A stretch of DNA of 64,000 nt from Vitellaria paradoxa. Its lineage: Eukaryota; Streptophyta; Magnoliopsida; Ericales; Sapotaceae. Both the position numbers and the translations under genes were made by a program. The notes beneath the pieces were generated by a model. It searched no databases. It was not told the DNA's origin and saw only the letters and a program-made list of their open reading frames with translations. Numbering within the stretch: the first letter of the stretch is position 1; every line of letters begins with the position of its first letter. The DNA lies in contig CM034234.1 in the NCBI GenBank assembly GCA_019916065.1, forward strand, positions 11,251,844-11,315,843, given 5' to 3'. Below are positions 12,701 through 23,876 of this stretch, piece after piece.

Positions 12701-13248
12701 ATGGTCCTTACACGACAGCTCGACGTTTCACAGCTTGTGACATCAATGGGTTTCGATTTCGCATCAAGGAAGTAGATGATAGGCGAGCAACACAAAATAG
12801 TGGCATCGGTTGTCCATCTATTGACGGTGGTTACTATTATGGCCAACTGAATGACATTATTGAAATCGTTTACAATCGTGGTTTAAGATATTTATTATTC
12901 AAGTGTGTTTGGGCTGATCCAATTCGCGGGGTTAAAGTTGATAAGTACCAATTTAAATTGGTCAATTTAAACAATTTGTTACATCGAGATGTACAAATAG
13001 AAGCTGAACCATACATACTGGCATCCATGGCAGAGCAAGTTTACTATGTTGGCGATCGAGCTGATCCCAACTGGCAAGTTGCAGTTAAAATGTCAAGGAG
13101 AGGGGTATACCAAATCGACTGCGATGAGCCTGATATTGATCCATTCGCCCAACAAGCTCTTGACCAAGATGCAATTGTCCAACGTGATGAAGATGTTAAT
13201 TGGGTTAGGGACACGGTTGAAGGAGATACGGTTGATTTACATACTTAA
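9786..13248 (+). pseudogene. TNP2/TnpD-type CACTA transposase, frameshifted
   Basis: The gene starts at MDKSW (9786), the usual start of the transposase-associated domain, which runs to about 10015 and has CPCRKC. Exon 1 covers 9786-12354. Conserved blocks are GLAADGLTHF, INDFPAYANLSGW, CPCCN, DVMHIEKNVCDN and a DUF4218-type part ending YMNTLKRYVRNKARPEASIA. Introns at 12355-12447 and 12548-12639 have GT-AG ends and keep phase. Exon 2 (12448-12547) gives the HYQCFHDWFKNY block. Exon 3 (12640-13248) gives a DUF4216-type part with LLFKCVWADP and EPYILASMAEQVYYV. The reading frame breaks between 10818 and 10823: the upstream frame ends at TGA 10824-10826 and the rest continues one frame over, as if one base had been lost. 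The cut comes right after the DG...F block, so a translated product would lack most of the catalytic core. Confidence 0.9.
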
Positions 13249-13352
13249 TACACGGTTGTGTACTTTTCTATCCGAACAAGGTAGATTTTAAATTTTTTTT
13301 TCCTTTATATTTGAAATTATAATAAGTTTAAATTGTGAACAGTTAGGTAGCC

Positions 13353-15059
13353 ATGTTCGGACGTTCTAGGAAGAGGACTGGTCCTAGGACGATGGCTGAG
13401 CGTCTGGGGCTATCCTGTGCCGGGAGTAGCTCAGCAGATGCTGTCCCACCTTCACCCCCTATGTCCACGCGACCTTCAGTGACTGACACAGATGCAGGTA
13501 AAGTTCTTTAATTTCGGAATGTATCTTATCCAACAACAGTAGGTATATTCTGTTGTTTTATCATGTAACAATTTGTTTGAAACAGATTCTCCCACTCCGA
13601 GCAGGCTTTCGAGGTCTGGCAGAGGGCCCTCGAAGGGATTGCCGCAGTGGAACTGTGGATCTCAGTGGATGACCGTTCAGTGGGATGACACGCCCCATCC
13701 GGTTGGGAAGGATGGACGGTCTTTGATTTCACAGCTCGGACATTTGGTCCGGAATCCGATCAGATTCCCATTGACCACCCTCGAGTGGGATCGTTTTCCA
13801 GATTCTACGTTCGAGGGTCTATGGACCGAGGTACAGGTATGAAAATTTTATTTATCTAATTGTACGTTGTTTATGTGCTGAAACTTGTAACAAATAATAT
13901 TCTACAATTTGTCATTTTTAGGCCAATGTAGTTGATGTTCCTCCAGACTTCCGGGACGTTATGTTCGCTAAGTGTCGGAAGATGTGGAAGGATCATAAAA
14001 ATAAGATTAAAGATAAATACTGGAAAGGTCATGAGAATGACCCTGACATCCTCCAGCGGGTCCCACCGGGCGTTCTTCCCCACCAGTGGGCTGAGCTCGT
14101 CAGGTATTGGTCGAGTCCCGAGGCACAGGTGAGATGATTGCGAGTTAATTATTTTTCCTTAAGTTTTGACGTTATCAAGCGTAAATTACAAAAAGTAATC
14201 GAAAAAAACTTAAAATAGGCGGAGGCCCAAAGGAACTCGTGAAATCGAGGACTGCAGGGGCCGGGGCACAAGGAGGGGACTCGACACTTTTCTCAGGTTC
14301 GCCACGAGGTAAAAACGTGAGCTTATCACGCTAATAGCAACTTCTTTATTTATCTTTTTTAATGATAGTAAATTATTAACATATAATTTACCTTTCAACA
14401 GAGGACAGAGGAGGGCCTGAGGACAGATCGGATGTCCATGTGGTTGGCGACTCGACGTACTGATTCGCCGGAGGTTCAGGCTATACAGGTAACAAATTTT
14501 AATATTTTGTCCAATCAACATATAATTTATAATTTAATTTTTTCTTTAAATAATATAGTTAGTTATCTTGTTTTTTCTATTTCGGCTTGTTTGCATTAGG
14601 CGCAGTTTAATGCACGTTTAGACGAGCTGTCGCCAAATGAGAGGGAGTCCGAAGAGAGGAGGGACGAGATATTTTTCTCCATTATCGGACGCGATGGTCA
14701 TGGATACACGCTTACGCGGGGTGCAGGTATTCCACGCCGATCCGTTGCATGAGCAGAATCATCTTCTCAGGCCAGACGTCGCGATCAAGATCTGCTGCAG
14801 ACCTTTCGAGCTGAGATGGACGCGCGAGAGCAGCACTTCGGGCCGAGATGATGGCTGAGATGGAGCGGCGCCTCTCTCAGAGTCAGAGCCATCCACCTAC
14901 TCCTCCTCCTCAGGTTAAAAATTTTATTTCTCATTACTATTACTCATTAAAATTATATAAATTTATTTATTCATGTCTTCTTAATTATCACGTTATAATT
15001 TCATTATTATTTCATTGTAGGACCCGGATGATGGCGGATGGCCCTCCTGGACTGATTAG
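13353..15059 (+). pseudogene. TnpA-like (Ptta/En/Spm plant transposase family) gene, degraded
   Basis: Splice sites and phase give exons 13353-13497, 13586-13836, 13922-14128, 14219-14308, 14402-14488, 14600-14913 and 15021-15059. The first product residues are basic (MFGRSRKRTGPRT). Exon 3 encodes the family core: RKMWKDHKNKIKDKYW, then VPPGVLPHQWAELVRYW. Exon 4 should encode the NR...H block but has TGA at 14240-14242, where an arginine CGA codon is the likely ancestor. Exon 6 reads into TGA at 14750-14752 and then shifts frame. Its 3' part encodes a QTFRAEMDAREQHF-type repeat followed in another frame by AEMERRLSQSQSHPP. The last exon ends DPDDGGWPSWTD. In En/Spm, TnpA binds the subterminal repeats and works with TnpD. 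The gene follows the transposase gene on the same strand by about 100 bp. Confidence 0.75.
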
Positions 15060-15499
15060 GATCTATTTGTATATATTTTGATCAGTACATTTATATATAT
15101 ATTTGTTTTTGTATTTTGAACATTTGTATATAATAAAATTTTATTTTAATTGTAATCTAATTTGATATTATGTTTGTATATATAATCATAATTAGGAGAT
15201 ACGTTTTTTTTTTTTTACAAATTTTATGAAAAATTTCATTAATTCTATGTGTAATTTAATAAATTAAATATAATATAAATATTTATAGATAAGTAATTAA
15301 ATATAATAGTTGTTATAAATAATTAATAACTATTAAATAAATAATCATTATAAATAAAAAATAAATTATTATTAAATTATTTTTTAAATAATTTGATTTG
15401 TAAAACAAATTATTGAGATCTTATTATAGCAAAATTTAAATTATAATTATTAAGATTTTTAAATAATTTAAATCTTTTTAAAAAAAAAATTACTTACAA

Positions 15500-15895
15500 A
15501 TAGCGACCGCCTATGGCGGCCGCTAATAGTCATATTCCGGTCGCTAATACAAATGGTCATGGCTCCCGCGCGAAACTTAGTGCGATCGCTGTTCCCTAAT
15601 TAGCGACCGCTACCTACGGTCGCTATTTATTCGCGCCATCTTCGCGCCAAACAACTAGCGACCGCCTTTTGCAGTATTAGCGACCGTTATGAGCGGTCGC
15701 TATTATCCATACGTCTGAACTCGAGCGGTCGCAGGAGCGGTCGCAAATAATTTAGCGACCGTCCTAGCGGTCGCTAATAATTATTAGCGACGAAGCAAAT
15801 GCGACTCGTTTGACGCGGTCGCTATGCCGTCGCTAATACTTTTAGCGACCGCTATTAGACATTTAGCGACCGTCTTAGGCGGTCGCTAGTTTCAC
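15500..15895. repeat. Right subterminal repeats of CACTA 2
   Basis: There are about a dozen copies of TAGCGACCG/CGGTCGCTA, exact or with one change. Together with the left array they flank the element symmetrically. Confidence 0.85.
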
Positions 15896-15909
15896 ACTTT
15901 CTACTAGTG

Positions 15910-16121
15910 ACAAGACACGAGACATTAATTTTTATAATTTTATACAACTCCAAACACACCTACAATAATATCACATATAACAAATTGTTAAAAATAATTC
16001 TAGATCCGATTGCACTAGATTACATAGACCACATCAATAGGATTTGGACACTTAAAAGTGTAATAGCAATTTTAGTACAGGAGTCTATTGAAAATCCATA
16101 AAATATATTATTTTACATTTC
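15910..16121. other. Spacer between CACTA 2 and the SINE
   Basis: AT-rich, with no supported gene. The short open frame here has no recognisable content. Confidence 0.4.
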
Positions 16122-16138
16122 TCGAATCATCTAAACTC

Positions 16139-16397
16139 CTGGTGCCTGGGAGTCCGCAGTTGCTTCCCCGTAAGGGTGATGCTCAGGGCGAGGTACGCTC
16201 CGTGATCCTAGCCGACAAAGAATCACGAAGGATAAACCAGCCTAGGTAAGCCTTGGCTGACCGGCTCGACCGAGGGAGCTGTTAGAAGCCCGCCACAATA
16301 AACGAAAGGCTGTCTCACTGAAGGGAGATTCGAACTCGAAACCTGAAGGACCGAGGCCATCAGTCACTCCCGAACTCCATTCGGCCACCCCGAAGGG
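16139..16397 (-). mobile_element. tRNA-derived SINE-like insertion, 259 bp
   Basis: The insertion is much GC-richer than its surroundings and is flanked by a perfect 17-bp direct repeat, TCGAATCATCTAAACTC, at 16122-16138 and 16398-16414. On the minus strand it begins CCCTTCGGGGTGGCCGAATG. It contains an A-box-like TGGCCGAATGG and, about 40 bases on, a B-box-like GAGTTCGAATCTC, the RNA polymerase III internal promoter arrangement of tRNA-derived SINEs. No poly(A) tail is seen at the 3' end. The long target duplication indicates insertion by LINE-type reverse transcription. Confidence 0.82.
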
Positions 16398-16414
16398 TCG
16401 AATCATCTAAACTC

Positions 16415-19073
16415 TTTTTTATTACTTATGGTCATAGTGCTCGATTCTCCGAACCTAAATTATGATCTTTAAGGCCTTCAATCACTATTTTTGTTAATTT
16501 TTTTTTTTTATAATTTTTACTTAAGCAATTGCCAGTAAATTAGGAATTAGAATTGTGGATTTATTTAATTTTCCTTTATTTGCTAATTCTATAATCATCT
16601 CGCATTTGTCATCTTTAAAATATTTTTTTGATATATTTTCGTTTCTTATTCTAACATTAGGGGTAATATTTAATCAATTAATATTAATGAAATTGAGTTT
16701 TATTTTTTAATGAATGACTGAAATCTTTTACAAATTAAAGTTTCTTCTCAAACTTTTATCAAGTCTTTAGGTCGCTTACATCTTGATAGACTATTAAGTT
16801 AAACTTAATGACGACATTTGAAAAGTTAATACGAGAAGGATAAAAATTTTGAGTTTTTCAAAAAAAGAATTTATTTTAAATTTTTAAAAAGAAAAATGTG
16901 CTAGATATTTTAATTTCAAATGTGTACATAATTAATTTTAGTTAAGATATGTCGTATGCACGAATTGTTCACTTGTATATGGGCGCGTTAGGCGTACTGA
17001 AAAATATTGAAAAATTTTAAAAATTATTTACTTTTTTATCTTACTGTATAAATTACGTACCAATAAATTATTTTAAATTATCTCAATTTTATCTCTTTTT
17101 TTTATCATTTCAAACGCGACCGTGACTAATCTGCCACCAAGTCTACGTCTAGAGATGTAACTAATTGGCATCGCCGACCCTATAACAGGTTTTTATACTA
17201 ATATTCGGGTTGTACTTGGGCAATACGTTCAAATGACCTGGTATGATTCATTAATAAGCCAAGTGTACATGTTGCGAGCAGGAACGAGGCCCAGTTACCC
17301 TCCCTAGTTTTGGTGTTTGTCTATATGTATATATAATACATTTAATAAAAATAAATACTTATTAATGATGTAACTCCATTTCATAAAAGAAAAATCTCAG
17401 TTTTCGCACAAAAGTTAATCAAGCACAATTTTTTCAAAACAAACTCCTAAAATTCTCTATCTCTTCCTACCTACCCTTGAGATTTATTTATTTTTTCCAT
17501 ATCATCGATCACGTACCTTTTCATATTCTTCCTTATACACATTATCTTTCTATTATTATTATTTTTTTGTAAGTATCTCCCTCTCATTTTCACCTTCTCT
17601 CACTTGCACTATTATTCATTCTCTCTTTAAACCATTTTTCTCATCATCATTTCATATTTTCCCTTATATATTCAATATTCTTATCATTTTTACATTCTCA
17701 TTTCATTCTCCCCTCTCTCTCTATACAAATCATTTCTCTCGTCATCTTTTCATATTTTCTCCTGTACACTCTATATTCTTATCATTTTCATATTCTCTTA
17801 TTTCACTATTTTCCTCTCTATACAAATTATTTCTATTTTGCAACAATAGCACTTGAAGAAATTTTTCGATTTTGACAAAAATAAATCTCAAATAAAAAGT
17901 AAGTGTTCCTTTCTTTTTTTTTTTTTTTTCTGACTTTTCATCTTTTCGGTTTGGTTCTAATTATTTTTTTTTCTACTTTAAAAGGTGCTCTATCAATCTG
18001 ATAAAAAAAGCATTCTACCAAACTCAATGCACATCAATATTTTTATAAAAAATTTTTTGACCCCCGTCATAAAATTAGAGTTTAATTCGTCCCTGATAGT
18101 GAGTCAAACAAATGAATTAAACAGGTGGCACGATCGGCCCAATTGACACATCTATCTTGGTACTTAGCCATATTTCCAGTTAGTGTTAAACAAAATTTAA
18201 TAAGAATTAAGATATACATCTAACTTTTGATGGGATTTAGTTATTTAATTCATCAATCGAAAAATGTTCTTCGCTTTTGATAAAATGGAAATCCTTAAAA
18301 TTCTCTCAATGTGGTGCTCAAGACTTCAAGTAAATGTGTGAATAGCATGTAAATGAGAATACCCAGTGTTGGGTTTTATCGTACTGATCAGACTCATTCT
18401 ATATTTGCGATTTGAGGTGAGCAGGCTTAATATAATTTAAAAAAAAAAATGTTCGAACTGATCAGCTCATTAAAAAATATTAAATTTTGTTTACATATAT
18501 AAATATTATCAAATCGTTATTCTATTAAATGATAATCTCTGTTATAAAAATATTAATACTTATGATAAATCTAATTCCTAGCTTCAAATCTCTTGATAAT
18601 TTATAAGAATTTCTATATAACTTGAGAAATTTTAAAATGTTGCATATTTTCAATAAAAGTAAAATGATTTTTAAAAATAAAGTGTTAAACACTAACAAAA
18701 ATATTTAAATGAACAAGATTTATAAAGACTATTTATATTAATATATTATATATATATAAAATACCATAAACTACATAAAACATGTTATCGAGCTTAATAG
18801 GTTGAGTTTCGTAAAGTTTATGTTCGGCTCATTTAATAAAAAGGGTTGAAAGTTTTGAACTCCAACTTGAATCTTAATGGAGTGTTTTAACACTCTATGA
18901 ATAAAAAAAAAAAAAAAGAAAGAGGGAATATTCTCTCACTGCCCAGGTTAGGGGGGATCCTCGACAAACGCACAAGCAACTGAAACTTTAACAAGTGAAG
19001 ATACTAATTCCCTTTAAAGAGGAAACCCAAACCCCCTCTCTATGATCACCTGCATTTTTTAAAATCAGGTGTG

Positions 19074-19111
<38 letters not shown>

Positions 19112-19193
19112 TGTAAAGAGATGAAAATTGGAGATATCTCCATTTTAGGCAATTGTTCTTATTCAGACAATTCCTTCTCTCGCGTATCCTAAC
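16415..19193. other. Intergenic region upstream of RTM2-like gene B
   Basis: No coding frame is supported. There is a pyrimidine-rich imperfect repeat at 17560-17850, an A/T-rich stretch, and a (TA)n run at about 19077-19100. The block TACTAATTCCCTTTAAAGAGG at about 18999-19020 (first 20 bases: TACTAATTCCCTTTAAAGAG) resembles TACTGATTCCTTTCTGGAGA upstream of gene C (27702 onward), so it is probably a shared part of the promoters. Confidence 0.5.
17560..17850. repeat. Pyrimidine-rich imperfect tandem repeat (about 115-bp unit)
   Basis: Units with the order TTTCATATTTTCCCTTATA, ATATTCTTATCATTTT, CATTCTCATTTCA and CTCTCTATACAAAT repeat two to three times with substitutions. Confidence 0.6.
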
Positions 19194-20149
19194 ATGAGAT
19201 CTTCCGCAGCCACAACTGGATCCAAAGTTGGAGCTGAAACATACCATGATTTTGAACCTTTCTGCCATTGGCTTAGAGAGGAAGGGCAAATAACTCTTGT
19301 CGTCCATGTCCCTCCAGGTATTGTATTCTTTTTTATATGCTCTATATATTTATATGTATGTGTGTGTGTATATATCTTTGTGCAAAAGACAGACATTAAT
19401 ATTACATAATATATAAATCCATGCAGAATCATAATGAAATTCAGCTCAAAAAGAAAAATAGTAGGTTTGTTGAGAGAATACCTGAAGATTAACCAATAAA
19501 ACTGGGCTTTATCCAAACATGTTAGAAGGACCAAAAGTTAGAAAACGTTTCATATATCGTTCACTTTTTTATGTTTTGAAAGTAAAATTAAATTTTCTGA
19601 CATAATTCATGGTCTCACCTATTTATTCGAACAAACTAGAAAAATTATTAAAATGCTAACAGACAAAAATTGGTAAAAGTAAACAAAATTTTGTGAAGTT
19701 GAGAGTTTTAAAATAAACTCACAAAAAATGAAAATGATAAAAAATTAGTAAAAATTGATAAAAATTTACAATAGTGACCGAAACAAACTTATTTTATTTA
19801 TTTATTTATTTTTTTGACAAACTAAACATCTCCATTACATCTATTCTCTGTGATTATGTTTAGAGTTGTATAAATTTGTAAAAGTTAATGTCTCGTACTT
19901 TATGCAGTGAGTGAAAAATTTAAATTAGGTAAATTATAAATAGACTCCTTGAACATTAAACTAATTATATGTAGACCCCCTGAATAATTGAACCTTATAC
20001 TTAGACCTCCTTATTCCTAAATATTTATAACACTTAGATTTATCCGTTGATTTTCTATGTTAGCTCGTTTGAATTGCGTCGTAAAATGATGAAAGTGCCC
20101 CTGGTTTGTTCCATCAGTGACACTCGTTCTCTTTCTCTTTCTCTTTCTT

Positions 20150-20180
<31 letters not shown>

Positions 20181-20949
20181 ATTAAATCTAATAATAATTT
20201 ATTATTAAATTAAGTTATAATAATACATTTTATTAAAACTAATTATTATTAAAAATAAATATTTATAACATTAAATTAATTAATTTAAATATATTTTATT
20301 AAATTAATTAATCAAATAAAATTTAAATATATTTTATGGAATTCAATTAATTTAAAATAATTAGGTGTCATTTGGTTTGTTTTTCTATTTTTTGTTTTTA
20401 TTTTTTATTTTTTGTTTTGATCTCATTTTTCATTTTACATTTTTAAAAATAAAGAAAACAACTCAAATGCATTTGATCGCTTGTAATTTCAAATTTTATT
20501 TTAGAAAACAGAAAATGAGTTTATACATAAAATAAAAAATAACAAAAAGTCATTTTAAGCGTTTCCAACCTAAAATAAAGAAAACTCCAAAATAAAGAAA
20601 ATAAAATATTTTCTATTTTTTCTTTTAGGATTTTTAAAACATAAAATACAGAGAACAGAAAATAGAAAAACAAACAAAATGCCACATTAATGTTTTTAAT
20701 TTTTATTATTTATTATTTTTAAATATATTTTTCTTTGACCAGACTTAATTTTTTAGTACTAGAATTTTTTTAAAAATTAGCAAATTTTAACTTTTATCAT
20801 ATCACAATCAAAATAATGTTTATAAATTACAAAAATTAAAAAGTTAGAAATCAAATTGATAAATATCAATATTTTTTTATTAATTAATAATTCTTAAATT
20901 TTATCTTATCATGTTCAAAATAATTTTTATAAATTACAAAAACACTCAT

Positions 20950-20983
<34 letters not shown>

Positions 20984-23876
20984 AGTTTAATAATAACTGG
21001 TTTATTTTATTAAAATATTTTATTAAATTATATTGATTTTATTAAACCTAATAATAATTTATTATTAAATTAAGTTCTAATAATACATTTTATTAAAACT
21101 AATTATTATTAAAAAAAATATTTATAACATTAAAATCAATTAATTAAATACATTTTATTAAATTAATTAATCAAATAAAATTTAAATATATTTTATTGAA
21201 TTCAATTAATTTACAATACTTAATGTTTTAAATTTTTACTATTTATTATTTTTATATATCATTTTCTACGATCAGACTCAGTTTTAGTGAAAGATTTTTT
21301 TTAAAAAGAATTAGTAATTTTTAACTTTTATTCTATCATAATCAAAATGATGTTTATAAATTACAAAAATTAAAAATTTAAAAATCGAATTGATAAATAT
21401 CAATTTTTTTATTAATTAATAATTTTTAAATTTTATCCTATCATGTTCAAAATAATTTTTATAAATTATAAAAATTAAAACTATAAAAATATCTTCATCA
21501 CATAAGCATCTCCTTCCTTCATTAGCATTACAAGAGCACAAGAGCACCGAATTCCGGTGAAATTCACCGACGAAGGACCGGTGCTTATCAAAATCGGGGG
21601 ATGGGTTAGAAGGGAATAGAAGTGAAAGAGGTCGAGCTCTCAAAAGCTTAGGCTCGATTGATACTATTGTAGCTGTACACAAGGGCGGAGTCAGAATTTT
21701 TGTCCGGGGGCACCGGGCGCCAAGAGGGTACCGAAAATCCAAGAAAAAATAACAATCGACTTATTTTTCAATTAAGAGTAGGAGAAAAACGATATTAATT
21801 TTAGAGAGAAAATAAATTATTCTTGAGTATTATTAACTAGTGAATATATTTCTCACAGTTAATGGTTCAAGCACCTGAAGTTTATTAGAGATATCTCTTA
21901 CTATAAAAAATATAATTATTATTAAATTTTATTATCTATAGAGTTTATTATGTTAAATGCTAAATTTACTGATAGTATAAATAAAAATATGCAATAATGT
22001 ATTAAAAGATACACTTTATTTCACAAAAAATACTAAGTTTGATTCTTTTAAACTTCTTATATGTTAAAAAAATTTGAGTTAACTTTAAATTTTTAATAAA
22101 ATCAAAATATTTTAATTTTTAATTAATTTAATTTTTAAATAAAATTAAAATAATAAAGAGGGTATTTTAGTAATTTTATCTAAAAATTTGAGGGGGTCAC
22201 TTGCCCCCTTGCCCCCTTGCCCCAACGTAGCTCCGCCCGTGGCTGTACAGACCGACGAAAGCCATGGAAAGAGGAGTCAAGGTGTTGGGACTCACGGACA
22301 CGTCGGACGCTTTCAAAAGCTCGATTGATACTGTTGTAGTTGTACAGATCCATGAAAGCCTTGGAAAGATATATAAGTTGAGGTGTTGATGCTCATGAAT
22401 GTAGCAGAGATCGACCAGAACATCATCGTTTCCTTGGAGCGAACCTTGGAGGATGAGAGACGAGATGGGTCGGGCCTAATGTAGCAAAATGAGTGACCCA
22501 GATCCGCGATGGGGTCGAAAATGACGATTACCATGTCTTTCCTTCGACAAATGCTATCGTTGCCCGTGAAACAAACCCTGATCTTCCCCAACCTGTTACC
22601 CATTGGAATTTCGGCTAAGCTCACCAGCAAAGGACTAGTGTGAGAGAGAGAGATGAATGACTGCCATGTCTTTTCTTCGGCAAACACCATCATTGCCGGT
22701 GAAACAAACCTTGACAGCCCGTTACCCATTGGAATTTTGGCTGAGCTCACCGACAAAGGACTAGAGAGAGAGAGAGAGAGTTGCGCATAAAAGGAACGAG
22801 AGAAAGAGAGAAAGAGGGGGAGAGAGAATGAGTGTTACTGATGGAACAAATCAGAGACATTTTTATCATTTTACAATGCAATTCAAACAAGTTAACAGAT
22901 AAAATTAATGAATAGACCTAAGTGTTACACATATTTTGGGATAAGATAAAAGGTTAAGCGTAAGGTTCAAATGTTCTAGATGTTTACGTATAATTAGTTT
23001 AATATTCAGGAGGTTTAAGTATAATTTACCTATTTAAATTTTATAACCTCGTAATTCATATTTATAGAGATTTGTAGAATTATATATATATATATATATA
23101 TTTTTTGGTAACTCCAAACAATGCCAGTAAATGGGAATCGAGCTTAAGTTTCAACGTCCTCTTTAAGCGGCTTCTTCCCACTTTTGCCTTTTAAATTTTT
23201 GTTTTATTACTATTCTCTCTTTTCGTCCGTTTTCGCTTCCTTTTATTTCGGTTTTTAATTTTTTTAATTTTTAAATTTTAAATTTTTATTTTTAAAGAGT
23301 AACAGTAAAGAATTTTTTTGCAACTATTTTTATTTTTCAATATATATATATATAGGCATTAGGTAGCTTGCGGAGTCCATGACATTTGTCTAACATTATG
23401 CTCGCCCTTGATTGAGGTGATGAAGCATGTCTGAGATTTGATTTAATATTGCCTTGGCAAATTTTTGTCGTACTAACCAATACTTTTTCACTATTTCCTT
23501 TCATGTGATAGAATTCAAAAGAGAGCAACTGAAGGTCCACATTAGTCCAGACTCTGCCACTCTAACGATAGCCGGAGAACGACCCGTTGATGATGGAACG
23601 AAACGGAGTCGTTTTAGCAAGGAAATCAAAATTCCGAGGGAGTGCAGCCCAGATAAGATTAGCGCAAAGTTAACCGCTTCCTGTCATCTTCATATCGTAA
23701 TGCCCAAGGAAATAACTACTACAGTCAGCAAGCAGCAAGATCAAAAGCGGGCCATGACCATGAATGTTGCAATGGGAGCAGCGGCGGCTGTTGTGTTGGC
23801 TTTCGGTGTTTACGCAGCATTCAAGTTTAGGTCTTCAACTGTTGTTGGTGCCACTGATTCTCAAAAAAAGGAATGA
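19194..23876 (+). CDS. RTM2-like small-HSP-domain membrane protein, gene B
   Basis: Exon 1 is 19194-19317 and exon 2 is 23512-23876, giving 162 residues. The GT-AG intron of 4194 bp splits a glutamate codon, at the same place and phase as in gene C. Exon 1 encodes a Ser/Thr/Ala-rich start and the first strands of an alpha-crystallin domain (YHDFEPFCHW, then TLVVHVPPG). Exon 2 continues EFKREQLKVHI, LTIAGERPV, RFSKEIKIPREC and LHIVMPKE, then a polar linker, a membrane helix at about residues 125-147 (VAMGAAAAVVLAFGVYAAF) and a short basic tail. The layout fits RTM2-like proteins, which in Arabidopsis include a phloem protein that limits potyvirus movement; whether this copy shares that role is unknown. 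It lacks the long C-terminal region of Arabidopsis RTM2. The huge intron comes from nested transposons. Confidence 0.85.
20184..21480. repeat. Large direct duplication inside the intronic element
   Basis: The segment 20184-20355 continued at 20690-20945 matches 21045-21480. Markers are TAATAATTTATTATTAAATT, then GAATTCAATTAATTTA, then CAAATTGATAAATATCAAT-type sequence. A CT microsatellite precedes each copy (20130-20165 and 20948-20975). The first copy is split by a MITE that the second lacks. Confidence 0.8.
20364..20686. mobile_element. Tourist-like (PIF/Harbinger) MITE, 323 bp
   Basis: The ends are GGTGTCATTTGGTTTGTTTT and, on the other strand, TGTGGCATTTTGTTTGTTTT. TTA lies on both sides (20361-20363 and 20687-20689). 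The neighbouring duplicate at about 21200-21225 lacks the insertion and serves as an empty site. Confidence 0.75.
21680..22251. mobile_element. hAT-like MITE, 572 bp (copy 1)
   Basis: The ends are CAAGGGCGGAGTC and, on the other strand, CACGGGCGGAGCTACGTTGG. The 8-bp direct repeat GCTGTACA at 21672-21679 and 22252-22259 is the target duplication. A related unoccupied sequence (GTTGTACAG) lies in the downstream duplicate at about 22336-22345. A second copy in the opposite orientation lies at 39691-40261. Confidence 0.8.
22513..22765. repeat. Two-copy direct repeat (about 140-bp period) in the intron of gene B
   Basis: Both copies run CCATGTCTTT(C/T)CTTCG, then GTGAAACAAACC, then GTTACCCATTGGAATTT and AAAGGACTAG. 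They are followed by GA-rich tracts. A minus-strand open frame spans both, but this is repeat-derived and I do not call it a gene. Confidence 0.6.

Larger units (their letters stand above)
5303..15909 (+). mobile_element. CACTA (En/Spm) element 2, 10.6 kb with two broken genes
   Basis: The left end is CACTACTAGAGATTGG. The right end, on the other strand, is CACTAGTAGAAAGTGTG. ACA precedes the left end (5300-5302) and follows the right end (15910-15912), a perfect 3-bp target duplication. Inside, in order: a subterminal array of GCGACCGC/GCGGTCGC motifs, a CT-rich leader, about 3 kb of AT-rich DNA, a 202-bp tandem repeat, a TNP2-type transposase gene, a TnpA-like gene, about 400 bp of AT-rich DNA, and the right subterminal array. 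This is the layout of a full-length autonomous CACTA element, but both genes carry disabling changes. A 1.1-kb relative lies at 46932-48062. Confidence 0.93.
19927..23032. mobile_element. Long-terminal-inverted-repeat element (MULE-like) in the intron of gene B
   Basis: The left end starts TAGGTAAATTATAAATAGAC. The right end, on the other strand, starts TAGGTAAATTATACTTAAAC. The two arms stay alignable for over 200 bases, through CTGAATATTAAACTAATTAT-type and GTTTGAATTGC-type blocks and GTTCCATCAGT, up to CT-rich tracts near 20150 and 22800. No transposase is visible inside, so it is non-autonomous. Long arms suggest a Mutator-like foldback element, but the flanks (TTTAAAT on both sides) do not give a clear 9-bp target duplication. 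Its interior carries duplicated AT-rich blocks, a Tourist-like MITE, a hAT-like MITE and duplicated GC-richer segments. Confidence 0.75.

Noticed and set aside
16314..16394. Possible tRNA gene
   Set aside because: A-box and B-box are present but no complete cloverleaf or 3' acceptor can be drawn, and the 17-bp flanking duplication marks it as a SINE.
17560..17850. Possible gene or promoter in the CT-rich stretch upstream of gene B
   Set aside because: It has an imperfect tandem repeat structure and no open frame or splice pattern.
22313..22756. 147-residue minus-strand open frame in the intron of gene B
   Set aside because: It spans two direct repeat units and reads the same repeat twice; no family is recognised.
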